Translations under genes and position numbers: made by a program
The notes under the pieces: model-generated
Seen by the model: the letters and a program-made list of their open reading frames with translations, nothing else
Database searches by the model: none
Told to the model about the DNA's origin: nothing
Source: Amphritea sp.
Lineage (GTDB): Bacteria > Pseudomonadota > Gammaproteobacteria > Pseudomonadales > Balneatricaceae
Assembly (NCBI RefSeq): GCF_016744155.1
Contig: NZ_JADGEW010000014.1
Location: 37,988 to 101,987 of the forward strand
Direction: 5' to 3'
Length of the DNA stretch: 64,000 nt
Shown here: one piece after another, positions 33,240-42,810 of the stretch
Position numbering within the stretch: position 1 is the first letter of the stretch
Layout: every line of letters starts with the position of its first letter

Positions 33240-33334
33240 ATAATTTTCTTCTATTGATAGAGAATCAATATTTCTCGGAACCCTTCTGCTTTCCGACTCA
33301 TCAATAACAAGCTCATCAAAACAGGAACGCCTTC

Positions 33335-33565
33335 ATGGAGATGGAATTTTTCAGTGCTTCTCTTATTAATCTTTTATTGAATCTCAGCTACACCATCATC
33401 GCATTAATTGTTGGTGTCTATGCTTTGTTATGGATCGATAAACGTCTGCTTAAAAATATCGATCTAGAGGAAGAGATGAAAAAAGGTAACCTTGCGGTCT
33501 CTATCTTCGCTTCAACAATACTGCTCTTTGTCGCGATCATTGTGGCATCTGGCCTTAAAGGTTAA
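33335..33565 (+). CDS. DUF350 small membrane protein
   Basis: 76-residue inner-membrane protein with two hydrophobic segments (about 9-33 and 52-74) and a short charged loop DKRLLKNIDLEEEMKKGNLA between them, the pattern of DUF350/YjfL. The function of this family is unknown; full-length members have two such modules, this one has one. AGGA lies 9 bases before the ATG. The next gene starts 6 bases after its stop, so they form a two-gene unit. Confidence 0.82.
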   Translation: MEMEFFSASLINLLLNLSYTIIALIVGVYALLWIDKRLLKNIDLEEEMKKGNLAVSIFASTILLFVAIIVASGLKG

Positions 33566-33571
33566 TCGGTT

Positions 33572-34387
33572 ATGCTGAAACGCCTGGGTCAGGGCGTGTT
33601 GTTTCTTGCCTTTGTGGTACTTACCTCACTGTTGCAGGAGCAGAAAGACTCTACTGACCTTATGATTTCAGAGGCAACCGAACAACTTCCGTCACCTGAT
33701 AATCCAGAGGCATCTCCCGGGCTCCTCAGGCAAGGGCGTCTGCATATATCTGATACGCGTCTGACGCTAAAAGACAGTGATATCAAGCGACTGTTAAGTA
33801 AAAAAAGAGGCTCGGCTTCTGCGGGTAGTTATACCCTTAGAAATAGCAAAACCGGTACTTATACTATGATCGCACCGGGCGTTGACCAGCAATACTACCT
33901 GGTTAACAGCTTCTTTGATGGCTATCTGCCTTTTCGGGTTGAGAATCCTATTCTGGCGCTCTATGCCATTTCGCAACGTAAACGTTATCAGTATGACCAT
34001 ATAACCTATCCAGGGCGTCCTGAGGTATGGCAAAGCAGTCGACAAGCTTTCTACCAGAAGGTTGGCGATTGTGAAGATCACGCGATTCTCCTGGCCGATT
34101 GGTTAATAGGTTTGGGTTACGATGCTCGGGTTGCGGTAGGCGATTACAATGGTGAAGGGCACGCCTGGGTCGTGCTATTTGTTGAAGGTAGTGAGTATCT
34201 GCTTGAAGCCACCCAAAAACGTGGCATAAAGCGGTTAAAGGTTTTTCCCTTAGCCAGCCTACAGCGAAAATACCATCCGACTTATATGTTCAACAATGAG
34301 TTCTTCTGGCAGAACACCGGTTCAAAATTCACCACGCGTTATGCCTCTGCCAATTGGGTTAAGAAGAGTCAGTATCTGGCTAATTAG
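33572..34387 (+). CDS. Transglutaminase-like cysteine peptidase-fold protein
   Basis: 271-residue protein with an N-terminal hydrophobic signal/anchor (LGQGVLFLAFVVLTSLL), a low-complexity acidic stretch, and a transglutaminase-like core: nucleophile cysteine in KVGDCEDHAILLADWL near residue 167, histidine in GEGHAWVVLF near residue 191, and an acidic residue in EYLLEATQ where the usual aspartate stands. This core is found in bacterial proteins that cleave or cross-link peptides at the cell envelope; target unknown. It is coupled to the DUF350 gene and followed by a terminator. Confidence 0.8.
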   Translation: MLKRLGQGVLFLAFVVLTSLLQEQKDSTDLMISEATEQLPSPDNPEASPGLLRQGRLHISDTRLTLKDSDIKRLLSKKRGSASAGSYTLRNSKTGTYTMIAPGVDQQYYLVNSFFDGYLPFRVENPILALYAISQRKRYQYDHITYPGRPEVWQSSRQAFYQKVGDCEDHAILLADWLIGLGYDARVAVGDYNGEGHAWVVLFVEGSEYLLEATQKRGIKRLKVFPLASLQRKYHPTYMFNNEFFWQNTGSKFTTRYASANWVKKSQYLAN

Positions 34388-34407
34388 AGTGTTATATATC
34401 AAGCAAA

Positions 34408-34431
34408 AAAAACCGCCAATGGCGGTTTTTT
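34408..34431. terminator. Bidirectional terminator before metH
   Basis: AAAAACCGCC-AAT-GGCGGTTTTT with A and T runs outside; serves the transglutaminase-like gene (+) and metH (-). Confidence 0.92.
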
Positions 34432-34456
34432 ATAAACAATTTAACTTAAGGCCTTA

Positions 34457-37400
34457 TTAACCATCCTCAGGCTCGTACCCCAGATTTGGTGCTAACCAGC
34501 GTTCAGCGACCGGCTTTTCCATATCCGTACGACGGGCGTAGGATTCGACCTGATCTTCACCAATTTTCGCTACACCAAAGTACTGCGACTGTGGGTGGCT
34601 GAAGTACCAGCCGCTGACAGAAGCGGTAGGCAGCATTGCATAGCTATCTGTAATGGTCATGCCGATTCGATTCTCTACGTCCAGCAGATCCCACAGTAGG
34701 CCTTTCTCTGTGTGCTCTGGGCAGGCTGGATAGCCTGGAGCAGGGCGGATACCCTGATATTTCTCTTTGATCAGGGCATCGTTATCCAGATTTTCATCTG
34801 ACGCGTATCCCCAGGACTCGCGACGGGTGCGGGCATGCATATATTCAGCCAGTGCTTCCGCAAGTCGGTCTGCCAATGCTTTCACCATGATGCTGTTATA
34901 GTCATCGTGGTCGGCCTCATAGGCATCAATCATTACCTGATCACCGAAGCCTGCGGTCACCGCAAAGGCACCAAAGTAGTCTGGCTTACCGCTTTCTTTA
35001 GGTGCGATAAAGTCGGTAAGACACATATTCGCTTTACCATCGACTTTCTCAACTTGCTGCCGCAGATTGTGCAGAGTCATCAGCACCTCAGAACGACTAT
35101 CATCGGTATACAACTCGATATCGTCATCATCGATGCTATTTGCCGGAAACAAACCAACAACTCCACGCGCCTCAAGCTTGCGATTATTGATGATGTCATC
35201 TAATAGTGCTTTCGCATCATCAAAGAGGCGAGTGGCTTCTTCGCCGATAATCTCATCGGTCAAAATACGTGGATAGCGGCCTGCCAACTCCCATGAATGG
35301 AAGAATGGAGTCCAGTCGATGTAATCCCGGAGTTCATTCAGATCGATATTTTCAAACTGCTGAATGCCAAGTTGAGCGGGTACTGGAGGGGTATAACTAT
35401 CCCAGTCAATCTTGAACTTATTTTCTCTTGCCTGAATTAGTGAAACGCGGCGCGCCTGATTCTGACGTTCGGCAAAGCGTTTACGTGTTGCTTCATAATC
35501 CTCCTGTATCTCTTTGACATAAGCAGGTTTTCTTTCTTTAGAAAGCAGGGTGCTGGCAACGTTTACTGCACGGGACGCGTTGGTAACATGGACAACCTGG
35601 TCGCGGTTATACCCCTTATCGATCTTCACAGCGGTATGCGCTTTAGAGGTAGTAGCCCCCCCGATCATCAATGGGATATCAAAGCCCTGGCGCTCCATCT
35701 CTTTGGCTACATGAACCATCTCATCCAGAGAAGGGGTAATCAGTCCCGACAGACCGATGATGTCAACATTCTGTTCACGGGCGGTACGCAGAATTGTTTC
35801 TGCGGAGACCATTACACCGAGATCGATGATCTCATAGTTATTACATTGCAGGACCACACCAACGATGTTCTTACCGATATCGTGCACGTCACCTTTTACA
35901 GTGGCCATCAGGATCTTGCCATTGGTTTGGCTGCCGGCACCTTCTTTTTCCAATTCAATGAAAGGCATCAGGTAGGCGACCGCCTTTTTCATAACCCGGG
36001 CCGACTTAACTACCTGGGGCAGAAACATTTTACCGGCACCAAACAGATCGCCAACGACGCCCATACCATCCATCAATGGGCCTTCGATTACCTGAATAGG
36101 GCGTTCAAACAGCTGCCGACACTCTTCAACATCTTCATCAATGAATTCGGCTATCCCTTTAACCAGGGAGTGGGAGAGTCGCTCTTTAACCGGTAGTCCC
36201 CGCCATTCCAATACCTTTTCTTCGGTTTGAGCACTACCGTCACCGCGATATTTTTCGGCAATTTCAAGCAGCTTGTCAGTTCCCTGATCGTCGGTATTGA
36301 GGATCACCGCTTCAACGGCTACCCGGAGCTCTTCCGGCAAGTCATCATAGATAGCCAGCTGACCTGCGTTGACGATACCCATATCCATGCCTTGTTGAAT
36401 GGCGTGATACAGGAAGACACAGTGGATCGCTTCGCGCACCGGATTATTACCGCGGAAAGAGAAGGAAACATTCGATACGCCGCCTGAGATCATCGCATGT
36501 GGCAAGTTTTTCTTAATCCAGCCGGTGGCGTTAATAAAGTCCACTGCGTAGTTGTTATGTTCATCAATGCCGGTGGCTACAGCAAAAATATTCGGATCAA
36601 AGATGATATCTTCTGGCGGAAAACCAACCTTTTCCGTTAACACTTTATAAGAGCGTGCGCAGATATCGATCTTACGTTTCTCGGTATCGGCCTGGCCATC
36701 TTCATCAAAGGCCATAACAACAACCGCAGCACCGTAACGACGCAGCAGGTTTGCCTGCCTGATGAAATTCTCTTCACCCTCTTTCAGGCTGATAGAGTTC
36801 ACTACGCCTTTACCCTGTATGCATTTCAAGCCCGCTTCAATTACTTCCCACTTAGATGAGTCGATCATGATCGGCACACGGGAGATATCAGGCTCAGAAG
36901 CGATTAGCGTGAGGAAGCGAACCATCGCCGCTTCAGCATCCAGCATCCCTTCATCCATATTGATATCGATGATCTGAGCGCCGTTTTCAACCTGCTGACG
37001 GGCAACATCCAGAGCGGTTTCGTAGTCTCCCTCTTTGATCAGGCGTTTAAACATTGCAGAGCCTGTGACATTGGTACGTTCACCAACGTTTACAAAGAGG
37101 GTGTCTCTGTTGATGTTCTGCGGCTCAAGCCCTGCCAGGCGACATTCAACTGGAATCTCAGGAATCTGACGGGGAGGGTGCTCATTGGCGGCGTTACCCA
37201 TCGCAGTGACGTGGGCAGGGGTTGTGCCGCAACAACCACCGATAATATTTAGAAAACCCGCTTCAGCCCATTCGCGAATCTCGCTACCCATCTGCCAGGG
37301 AGTTTCATCGTATCCACCGAATGCATTTGGCAATCCGGCGTTAGGGTGGGCAGAGACAAATGTATTGGCAATTCGGGACAGTTCTTCAACGTACTGTCTC

Positions 37401-38176
37401 AGTTCCTGCGGCCCCAGGGCACAGTTCAAACCGATTGACAGTGGTTTAATGTGGCGTACAGAGTTCCAGAAGGCCTCTGTCGTCTGGCCAGACAAGGTAC
37501 GTCCTGATGCATCGGTAATTGTACCGGAGATCATGACGGGCAGCCGCATGGAATGATCTTCAAAGTATTGGTCTACAGCAAAGATCGCAGCTTTTGCATT
37601 CAGCGTATCAAAGATAGTCTCAATCAGGATAAGGTCAGACCCGCCTTTTACCAAGCCGTCGATGGACTCAGTATAGGATTCCACCAGTTGATCGAAGCTA
37701 ACATTACGAAACCCCGGATCATTAACATCCGGTGAGATAGAGCAGGTACGGTTGGTAGGCCCGAGTACGCCGGCAACGTAGCGAGGTTTAGTTGGGTTTT
37801 CAGCGGTTATCTTATCAGCAATACTACGGGCTAGCTGAGCGGCCACTAAGTTCATTTCATAGCTGATTGATTCCATGCCGTAATCGGCCATAGCAATGCT
37901 GGTAGCGTTGAAGGTATTGGTTTCGACTATATCGGCACCGGCTTCGAAATAAGCACGGTGAATCTCACTGATAATATCCGGCTGAGTCAGTACCAAAAGG
38001 TCGTTGTTACCCTTCAGATCGATATCCCAATCCGCAAACCGTTCACCACGGTAATCCTCTTCTTCGAGCTTACGGTCCTGAATCATGGTGCCCATACCAC
38101 CATCGAGAACCAGAATTCGTTCTGCCATTGCCTGTTTAAGCTGCTCGGTCTTATCGGTCTGAATTGCTACTACCAC
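34457..38176 (-). CDS. metH: Cobalamin-dependent methionine synthase
   Basis: Transfers the methyl group from 5-methyltetrahydrofolate to homocysteine using B12. The 1239-residue enzyme (E. coli 1227) has all four modules: homocysteine-binding with zinc cysteines in GLNCALGP and [10 protein letters not shown] (1-325), pterin-binding (345-620), B12-binding with [14 protein letters not shown] supplying the lower histidine ligand (about 640-890), and the AdoMet-binding reactivation domain (900-1239). Start is GTG at 38174-38176, which aligns with the E. coli N-terminus ([15 protein letters not shown] at 19-33). No cobalamin or SAH riboswitch is recognised upstream. Confidence 0.97.
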   Translation of the reverse strand: MVVAIQTDKTEQLKQAMAERILVLDGGMGTMIQDRKLEEEDYRGERFADWDIDLKGNNDLLVLTQPDIISEIHRAYFEAGADIVETNTFNATSIAMADYGMESISYEMNLVAAQLARSIADKITAENPTKPRYVAGVLGPTNRTCSISPDVNDPGFRNVSFDQLVESYTESIDGLVKGGSDLILIETIFDTLNAKAAIFAVDQYFEDHSMRLPVMISGTITDASGRTLSGQTTEAFWNSVRHIKPLSIGLNCALGPQELRQYVEELSRIANTFVSAHPNAGLPNAFGGYDETPWQMGSEIREWAEAGFLNIIGGCCGTTPAHVTAMGNAANEHPPRQIPEIPVECRLAGLEPQNINRDTLFVNVGERTNVTGSAMFKRLIKEGDYETALDVARQQVENGAQIIDINMDEGMLDAEAAMVRFLTLIASEPDISRVPIMIDSSKWEVIEAGLKCIQGKGVVNSISLKEGEENFIRQANLLRRYGAAVVVMAFDEDGQADTEKRKIDICARSYKVLTEKVGFPPEDIIFDPNIFAVATGIDEHNNYAVDFINATGWIKKNLPHAMISGGVSNVSFSFRGNNPVREAIHCVFLYHAIQQGMDMGIVNAGQLAIYDDLPEELRVAVEAVILNTDDQGTDKLLEIAEKYRGDGSAQTEEKVLEWRGLPVKERLSHSLVKGIAEFIDEDVEECRQLFERPIQVIEGPLMDGMGVVGDLFGAGKMFLPQVVKSARVMKKAVAYLMPFIELEKEGAGSQTNGKILMATVKGDVHDIGKNIVGVVLQCNNYEIIDLGVMVSAETILRTAREQNVDIIGLSGLITPSLDEMVHVAKEMERQGFDIPLMIGGATTSKAHTAVKIDKGYNRDQVVHVTNASRAVNVASTLLSKERKPAYVKEIQEDYEATRKRFAERQNQARRVSLIQARENKFKIDWDSYTPPVPAQLGIQQFENIDLNELRDYIDWTPFFHSWELAGRYPRILTDEIIGEEATRLFDDAKALLDDIINNRKLEARGVVGLFPANSIDDDDIELYTDDSRSEVLMTLHNLRQQVEKVDGKANMCLTDFIAPKESGKPDYFGAFAVTAGFGDQVMIDAYEADHDDYNSIMVKALADRLAEALAEYMHARTRRESWGYASDENLDNDALIKEKYQGIRPAPGYPACPEHTEKGLLWDLLDVENRIGMTITDSYAMLPTASVSGWYFSHPQSQYFGVAKIGEDQVESYARRTDMEKPVAERWLAPNLGYEPEDG

Positions 38177-38460
38177 GGTGAAAACCTATCTATAACCTAT
38201 TGTAAAGGCGGCTATTTTATAGGATTTTCACAGGTTTTGGGTGAGTTAGACTCATCTATGTATGAAAAACTTTGAGGTTAGTCGGGGTCTGAAACAGCCT
38301 CCGAGCGCTTATCAGTAGTGAATCCAGCCGATCATCATTCAATATCTACAAAAGTTATAGGGATTTGTTCTTAATTTTTCAAAATTTGCTGGTACAATTG
38401 CCACCACTTAAAGGTAAGTAAAGAATTAACTTAGGTTAAGACTAAGCTTAACTTTATCAA
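38177..38460. other. Divergent metH/panD promoter region
   Basis: Carries the metH promoter (minus) and the panD promoter (plus). An AT-rich nested inverted repeat is at 38426-38452 (GTTAAG-ACTAAG-CTTAAC, with CTTAG/CTAAG offset), a possible operator or the start of the panD leader fold. Nothing else recognised. Confidence 0.5.
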
Positions 38461-38648
38461 TCCCACAATTGAGGTTGTGAAGAGACTAACCCGCATGGAT
38501 GGTTCAGCAGCAATGCTGGGGTTTGGTGCCGATGATTAATGGTGACGGTTAAGTATCACCAGGGGGTCACGGTAGAGAGATGCTGAGCTTCTGGCTCAGC
38601 GGTATTAATGTCCGGCTATGCCGGCAAATTGAGACGCAGGTCATTAAT
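38461..38648 (+). ncRNA. Structured 5' leader of panD (candidate cis-regulatory RNA)
   Basis: About 190 nt of non-coding sequence with a chain of hairpins: CACAA/TTGTG (38464-38479); an 8-bp stem ACTAACCC/GGGTTtGGT closed over a CAGCA-GCAA-TGCTG hairpin with a GNRA loop (38485-38527); GGTGA/TCACC (38541-38560) whose 5' arm can instead pair with GTCAC (38566-38570); GCTGAGC/GCTCAGC (38582-38600); CCGGC-TAT-GCCGG (38612-38624). The last ends 24 bases before the panD ATG. No known riboswitch class is recognised. The alternative pairing looks switch-like, but this is a by-eye fold. Confidence 0.45.
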
Positions 38649-39083
38649 ATGCTGCAAACATTCTTAAAAGCTAAATTGCATCGAGTAACAGTCACCCATG
38701 CGGAACTTCATTATGAAGGCTCCTGCGCTATTGATGGCGTTCTGCTCGAAAGCTCCGGCATTAAGGAGTATGAGCAGATTCATATCTACAACATCAATAA
38801 TGGCGAGCGCTTCACAACCTACGCAATCCGTGGGGAAGATAACAGTGGCATTATCTCTGTAAATGGCGCGGCGGCACACTTAGCGTCTAAAGGTGATCTG
38901 TTAATCATCGGATCTTATGTACAACTGGATGAACAGGAAGCCGAAACCTTTCAGCCAACACTCTGTTATTTTGAAAACGCAAAGAATGAAAATGATGCTC
39001 ACCGCGTTAGCGATGAAGAGCTTCACCAGCGCAACATTATGACCGGCATTAAAAACAGCATCTCAGTTCAGAAAAGTAACTAA
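38649..39083 (+). CDS. panD: Aspartate 1-decarboxylase PanD
   Basis: Pyruvoyl enzyme that makes beta-alanine for pantothenate and CoA. The proenzyme self-cleaves between Gly24 and Ser25, seen in [11 protein letters not shown]9 and Y58-type residues (TTYAIRGE) and [21 protein letters not shown] complete the family. 144 residues, with a longer, charged C-terminal tail than E. coli (126). The ATG at 38649 with GACGCAGG ahead gives the canonical N-terminus; the frame is open further (38580) but that part lies in the hairpin leader. Monocistronic, with a TTCG-loop terminator. No other pan genes are nearby. Confidence 0.95.
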   Translation: MLQTFLKAKLHRVTVTHAELHYEGSCAIDGVLLESSGIKEYEQIHIYNINNGERFTTYAIRGEDNSGIISVNGAAAHLASKGDLLIIGSYVQLDEQEAETFQPTLCYFENAKNENDAHRVSDEELHQRNIMTGIKNSISVQKSN

Positions 39084-39106
39084 GAGGCTTTTTTACCCGC
39101 TTCATT

Positions 39107-39133
39107 AAAGCTACCTTCGGGTAGCTTTTTTTA
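39107..39133 (+). terminator. Terminator after panD
   Basis: AAAGCTACC-TTCG-GGTAGCTTT followed by a T-run; 9-bp stem capped with a stable TTCG loop. Confidence 0.92.
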
Positions 39134-39411
39134 TGCATTATTTTTAACAACTCATAGGAACGACAACTCTAGATTGTCGACAATCTTAAGTATTAATCTG
39201 ATTATTACACTGTATTAGATCAATAAACTGCCGTTTATTGGGAAATAACTAGAACATAGTAGACAATTTAGCCTTTTGTAGTAGTTTAATTTTAGTCATT
39301 CTCCGTTAGAGTGGTTATCAAGTGGTAACACCTGCAGATAGGTATTGATAATAATAAGCAGGGCTACCGGTCTGAAACATATAATAACGGTTACAGCGAA
39401 GGGCCAGTGCT
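39134..39411. other. prpE upstream region
   Basis: 280 bp, AT-rich, containing the 16-bp palindrome at its far end. The 240 bases between palindrome and start show no hairpin or reading frame, so a long leader or distal promoter is likely. Confidence 0.5.
39171..39186. promoter_or_regulatory. Perfect 16-bp palindrome AGATTGTCGACAATCT upstream of prpE
   Basis: Lies 226-241 bases before the prpE start, just past the panD terminator. TTGTCGACAA-type palindromes are typical of GntR/FadR-subfamily operators; from memory, GntR-family propionate regulators in gammaproteobacteria use such a word. The regulator itself is not in the window. Confidence 0.55.
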
Positions 39412-41301
39412 ATGTCCTATAAAGACGAATACAAAAAATCAATCGAAACTCCAGAAGCATTCTGGGCAGAAAAAGCAGAAGCGATACAATGGTTTAAAAA
39501 GCCACAAACCATCCTAAGTAAGGATGAAAATGGTATCGACCGCTGGTTTGCTGACGGGGAGATGAACACTGCTTATTTAGCACTGGATTATCACGTTGAG
39601 TCAGGCCGTGGTGATCAGGATGCTCTAATCTATGATTCCCCTGTAACGGATACTAAACAGCGTTATACCTATTCTGAACTCCGTGATGCCGTAGCCAAGT
39701 TTGCCGGCGTTCTGAAAGCGCAAGGCGTAGAGAAGGGCGATCGGGTTGTTATCTATATGCCGATGATTGCTGAGGCCGTTATCGCGATGCTTGGCGTTGC
39801 CCGCCTGGGTGCGATTCATTCGGTTGTGTTTGGCGGTTTTGCTCCACATGAACTAGCTGTTCGTATTGACGATGCTGAACCAAAAGTTGTTGTTACGTCA
39901 TCCTGCGGTATTGAAATCGCTAAAGTAATCGCATACAAGCCTTTACTGGATGAGGCGATTGAAAAATCTGCCCACAAACCAGACAGCTGCATCGTTTTCC
40001 AACGTCCTGAAGTAACTGCCACTCTTATTGAAGGCCGTGATCTTGATTGGGCTGAGGCCGTAGCTTCTGCTGAGCCGGCTGATTGCACGCCGGTTAAAGC
40101 GACAGATCCTCTCTATATTCTTTACACTTCTGGCACCACTGGTAAGCCAAAAGGTGTTGTACGTGATAACGGCGGTCACGCCGTGGCATTGAAGTACAGC
40201 ATGAAAGCGATTTACAACATGGAGCCCGGTGAGGTGTTCTGGGCTGCATCGGATGTTGGTTGGGTTGTTGGTCACTCTTATATTGTATACGGCCCGCTTC
40301 TGGCTGGTTGTACCACTATCGTGTACGAAGGTAAGCCGATTAGAACACCAGACGCAGGTGCATTCTGGCGGGTTTGCGCAGAATATGGTGCTAAGGCTTT
40401 GTTTGCCGCACCTACTGCATTCCGTGCAATCAAGAAGGAAGATCCTGATTCAGAGCTACTCAAGGCCTATGACCTGAGCAAGCTGGAAACTGTTTTCATG
40501 GCCGGTGAACGACTTGATCCACCAACGTACCACTGGACCAAAGAGACTCTGGGTAAGCCTGTTATCGATCACTGGTGGCAGACTGAAACAGGTTGGGCTA
40601 TCTGTGGCAACCTGACCGGTGTAGAGATGCTTGAGCCTAAGCCTGGTTCATCAACCGTACCCGTTAGTGGATTTGATATTAGGGTGCTCGATCATGAGGG
40701 TAATGAACTACCTAGTGGTGAGCAGGGCAATATCGCGCTTAAGCTACCGCTACCTCCAAGCTGTTTACCAACAGTATGGGGCGATTTTGAGCGCTTCCGT
40801 ACTAGTTACCTGTCCGAGTTCCCAGGTTATTACTGTTCTGGTGATGGTGGCTACAAAGATGATGACGGTTACGTTTTCATCATGGGCCGTACTGACGATG
40901 TTATCAATGTTGCAGGTCACCGCCTGTCGACCGGCGAGATGGAGGAGATCGTTGCTGATCATCCAGCAGTAGCTGAGTGTGCGGTAATCGGTATCAATGA
41001 CCCATTGAAAGGTCAGCAGCCTGTTGGTTTGGTACTGTTGAAAAATGGTGTTGAGATCGATGATGCTCAGATCGAGTCTGAGTTAGTGGCGATGGTACGT
41101 AAAGAGATCGGCGCAGTAGCCTGTTTCCGACGCGCAATCGTCGTACAGCGCCTGCCGAAAACCCGTTCAGGTAAGATCTTGCGTAAGCTATTACGTCAGA
41201 TCGCAGACGGCGATGATTATTCTATACCTTCTACTATTGATGACCCGGCATCTTTGCCAGAGATTCAGGAGATTATGGGGCGTAATGGCCTGGTAAGCTG
41301 A
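39412..41301 (+). CDS. prpE: Propionate--CoA ligase (PrpE)
   Basis: Acyl-adenylate-forming enzyme that activates propionate to propionyl-CoA. The ANL signature YTSGTTGKPKGVVRDNGGHAVAL (about 238-260), the binding loop HWWQTETGW and the acetylatable lysine in KTRSGKILRKLLR near residue 595 are present. Length 629 and the PKGVVRDNGG and SYIVYGPLLAG blocks fit PrpE better than acetyl-CoA synthetase (about 650, GxPKGVLHT). It is monocistronic with its own terminator; the 2-methylcitrate genes that usually accompany prpE are absent here. Acetate may be a second substrate. Confidence 0.9.
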   Translation: MSYKDEYKKSIETPEAFWAEKAEAIQWFKKPQTILSKDENGIDRWFADGEMNTAYLALDYHVESGRGDQDALIYDSPVTDTKQRYTYSELRDAVAKFAGVLKAQGVEKGDRVVIYMPMIAEAVIAMLGVARLGAIHSVVFGGFAPHELAVRIDDAEPKVVVTSSCGIEIAKVIAYKPLLDEAIEKSAHKPDSCIVFQRPEVTATLIEGRDLDWAEAVASAEPADCTPVKATDPLYILYTSGTTGKPKGVVRDNGGHAVALKYSMKAIYNMEPGEVFWAASDVGWVVGHSYIVYGPLLAGCTTIVYEGKPIRTPDAGAFWRVCAEYGAKALFAAPTAFRAIKKEDPDSELLKAYDLSKLETVFMAGERLDPPTYHWTKETLGKPVIDHWWQTETGWAICGNLTGVEMLEPKPGSSTVPVSGFDIRVLDHEGNELPSGEQGNIALKLPLPPSCLPTVWGDFERFRTSYLSEFPGYYCSGDGGYKDDDGYVFIMGRTDDVINVAGHRLSTGEMEEIVADHPAVAECAVIGINDPLKGQQPVGLVLLKNGVEIDDAQIESELVAMVRKEIGAVACFRRAIVVQRLPKTRSGKILRKLLRQIADGDDYSIPSTIDDPASLPEIQEIMGRNGLVS

Positions 41302-41321
41302 TAAAAGAATTACTACCTAAT

Positions 41322-41347
41322 AAGGCAGCCTATTGGCTGCCTTTTTT
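41322..41347 (+). terminator. Terminator after prpE
   Basis: AAGGCAGCC-TATT-GGCTGCCTT followed by TTTT; 20 bases past the prpE stop. Confidence 0.92.
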
Positions 41348-41624
41348 ATTTCCTTTAGAGTAATTGTTTATCGATCGATAAAGCATGATTGACCCGTGGC
41401 TTGATCGTCATTCTGGATTCTCCAGAAGACCTTGGGCAGCGCCTTTTACATAGCTTTAATTAGCAGCATCAGGTCTCTCCCGCATAAGTAGTTATAAAAA
41501 ACAGACTTTTTCCTATATACAGCTCCCTGTCATTCTCTAACACTTAGAGATAATGGAACTTAAATTAATAAGTAGACACAAGTTCGCTTCCTTTTTTTGG
41601 AGCTTATGTTTCATATAGGTGCAT
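41348..41624. other. Intergenic region, nothing recognised
   Basis: About 280 bp before the HDOD gene. No hairpin, repeat or reading frame stands out. Confidence 0.5.
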
Positions 41625-42545
41625 ATGCTAAAGGAAATTGTCAGAACGAAGCTGACCCTTGAAATGATAGAGAACCGCATTCAAAGTATCCCAGCATTTC
41701 CTACTGTGGTGTGTGAGTTAATGGAACTCGCCCATGATGCCGATGGCTTTTTTGAGAAGATGGGTAATCTGGCCGAAAAGTCACCTCTCTTAGCATCCAG
41801 AATCCTTAGCTTTGCAAACTCAGCAGCTTCTGCCCCGAGCTCGCCTATCATAAATATTCATGATGCACTTATACGCCTAGGTATTTTTAAAACACTATCG
41901 ATGATAACAATGGCTTCTGTTTCCCGGAATCTTCCGTTATCTAAGCCTCAATATAGAGCGATCTGGAGCCACTCTATAGAAACAGCTTATTTGAGTAGGC
42001 ACATTGCAGAGAACCTGCCTGATTTTCATGTAGACAAAGGCTTGGTCTACCTTTGCGGACTGCTACACGATCTTGGCCGTTTTGTTTTTCTACAGATATC
42101 TTCAAAAATCATAGATGTAATAGAGGCGCTGGGTTGGGATACCTACCATCAGCTATCTGATATTGAGTATAAGTTGTTCGGTTTTACCCATGTAGAAACA
42201 GGCACTCTTGCAGCAAAAAAGTGGCAGCTACCTGAAACAATTTCCCAGGTCATACAGCATCATCATCAATTCGATTTATGGCAGAAAGAAGAAGGCACTC
42301 TTGAGTTTCGACAACGTCTGACAATAGTACAGTTTGCAGATTCTATCTGTACCTTAATTCAGCGAAATCCAGAATGGCGTGATTGGTCTGACAGCATACT
42401 GAAAGAGCGTATTATCAAAGACTGCATACATAAAAACTGGCCCACCATAGATTTTAATGTTGACCAACTCATTTCAAACCTCCCTGATTTGATCGCTGAG
42501 TGCAATGAAGTCTCGAAAGAGATGGGAGTCGAGCTTGGTGACTGA
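41625..42545 (+). CDS. HDOD domain signalling protein
   Basis: 306-residue soluble protein made of a single HDOD domain (about 15-230: IQSIPAFPTVVCELMELAHD; ASRILSFANSAASAP; INIHDALIRLGIFKTLSMI; GLLHDLGRFVF; VIQHHHQF). HDOD proteins are non-enzymatic or weakly conserved HD relatives used as hubs in signalling, motility and stress responses. The frame can start two codons earlier at GTG (41619), but ATG at 41625 with TAGGT 5 bases ahead is preferred. No partner is adjacent. This is the second HDOD protein of the window. Confidence 0.86.
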   Translation: MLKEIVRTKLTLEMIENRIQSIPAFPTVVCELMELAHDADGFFEKMGNLAEKSPLLASRILSFANSAASAPSSPIINIHDALIRLGIFKTLSMITMASVSRNLPLSKPQYRAIWSHSIETAYLSRHIAENLPDFHVDKGLVYLCGLLHDLGRFVFLQISSKIIDVIEALGWDTYHQLSDIEYKLFGFTHVETGTLAAKKWQLPETISQVIQHHHQFDLWQKEEGTLEFRQRLTIVQFADSICTLIQRNPEWRDWSDSILKERIIKDCIHKNWPTIDFNVDQLISNLPDLIAECNEVSKEMGVELGD

Positions 42546-42810
42546 TCGATAAAGCTATCACCAATATAAATATGGAGGGGGGAGGTGTACGATGCTTACT
42601 CTCGTTGTCTTCCAGGTTTGACCAGCGAAGCAATAAAATAAAAGATTAAGGCTAGGATCTATTATCCGATATAGATGGCACCAAAGTTCAGCCGAACTTT
42701 TATCTTGTCAATGATAGAGTGTCATACAGATAGCGTCTGCGTATTGTTCCTAAATACTTTCTTTAAAATAGTCTCTGAATGCCTGTGACTTTATAACTGA
42801 GACATTCCCT

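Noticed and set aside
38177..38340. SAH or cobalamin riboswitch in front of metH
   Set aside because: None of the conserved core words of these classes is seen on the minus strand upstream of metH.
38582..38600. GCTGAGC/GCTCAGC hairpin as a Rho-independent terminator or attenuator of panD
   Set aside because: No T-run follows, so it is listed as part of the leader fold and not as a terminator.
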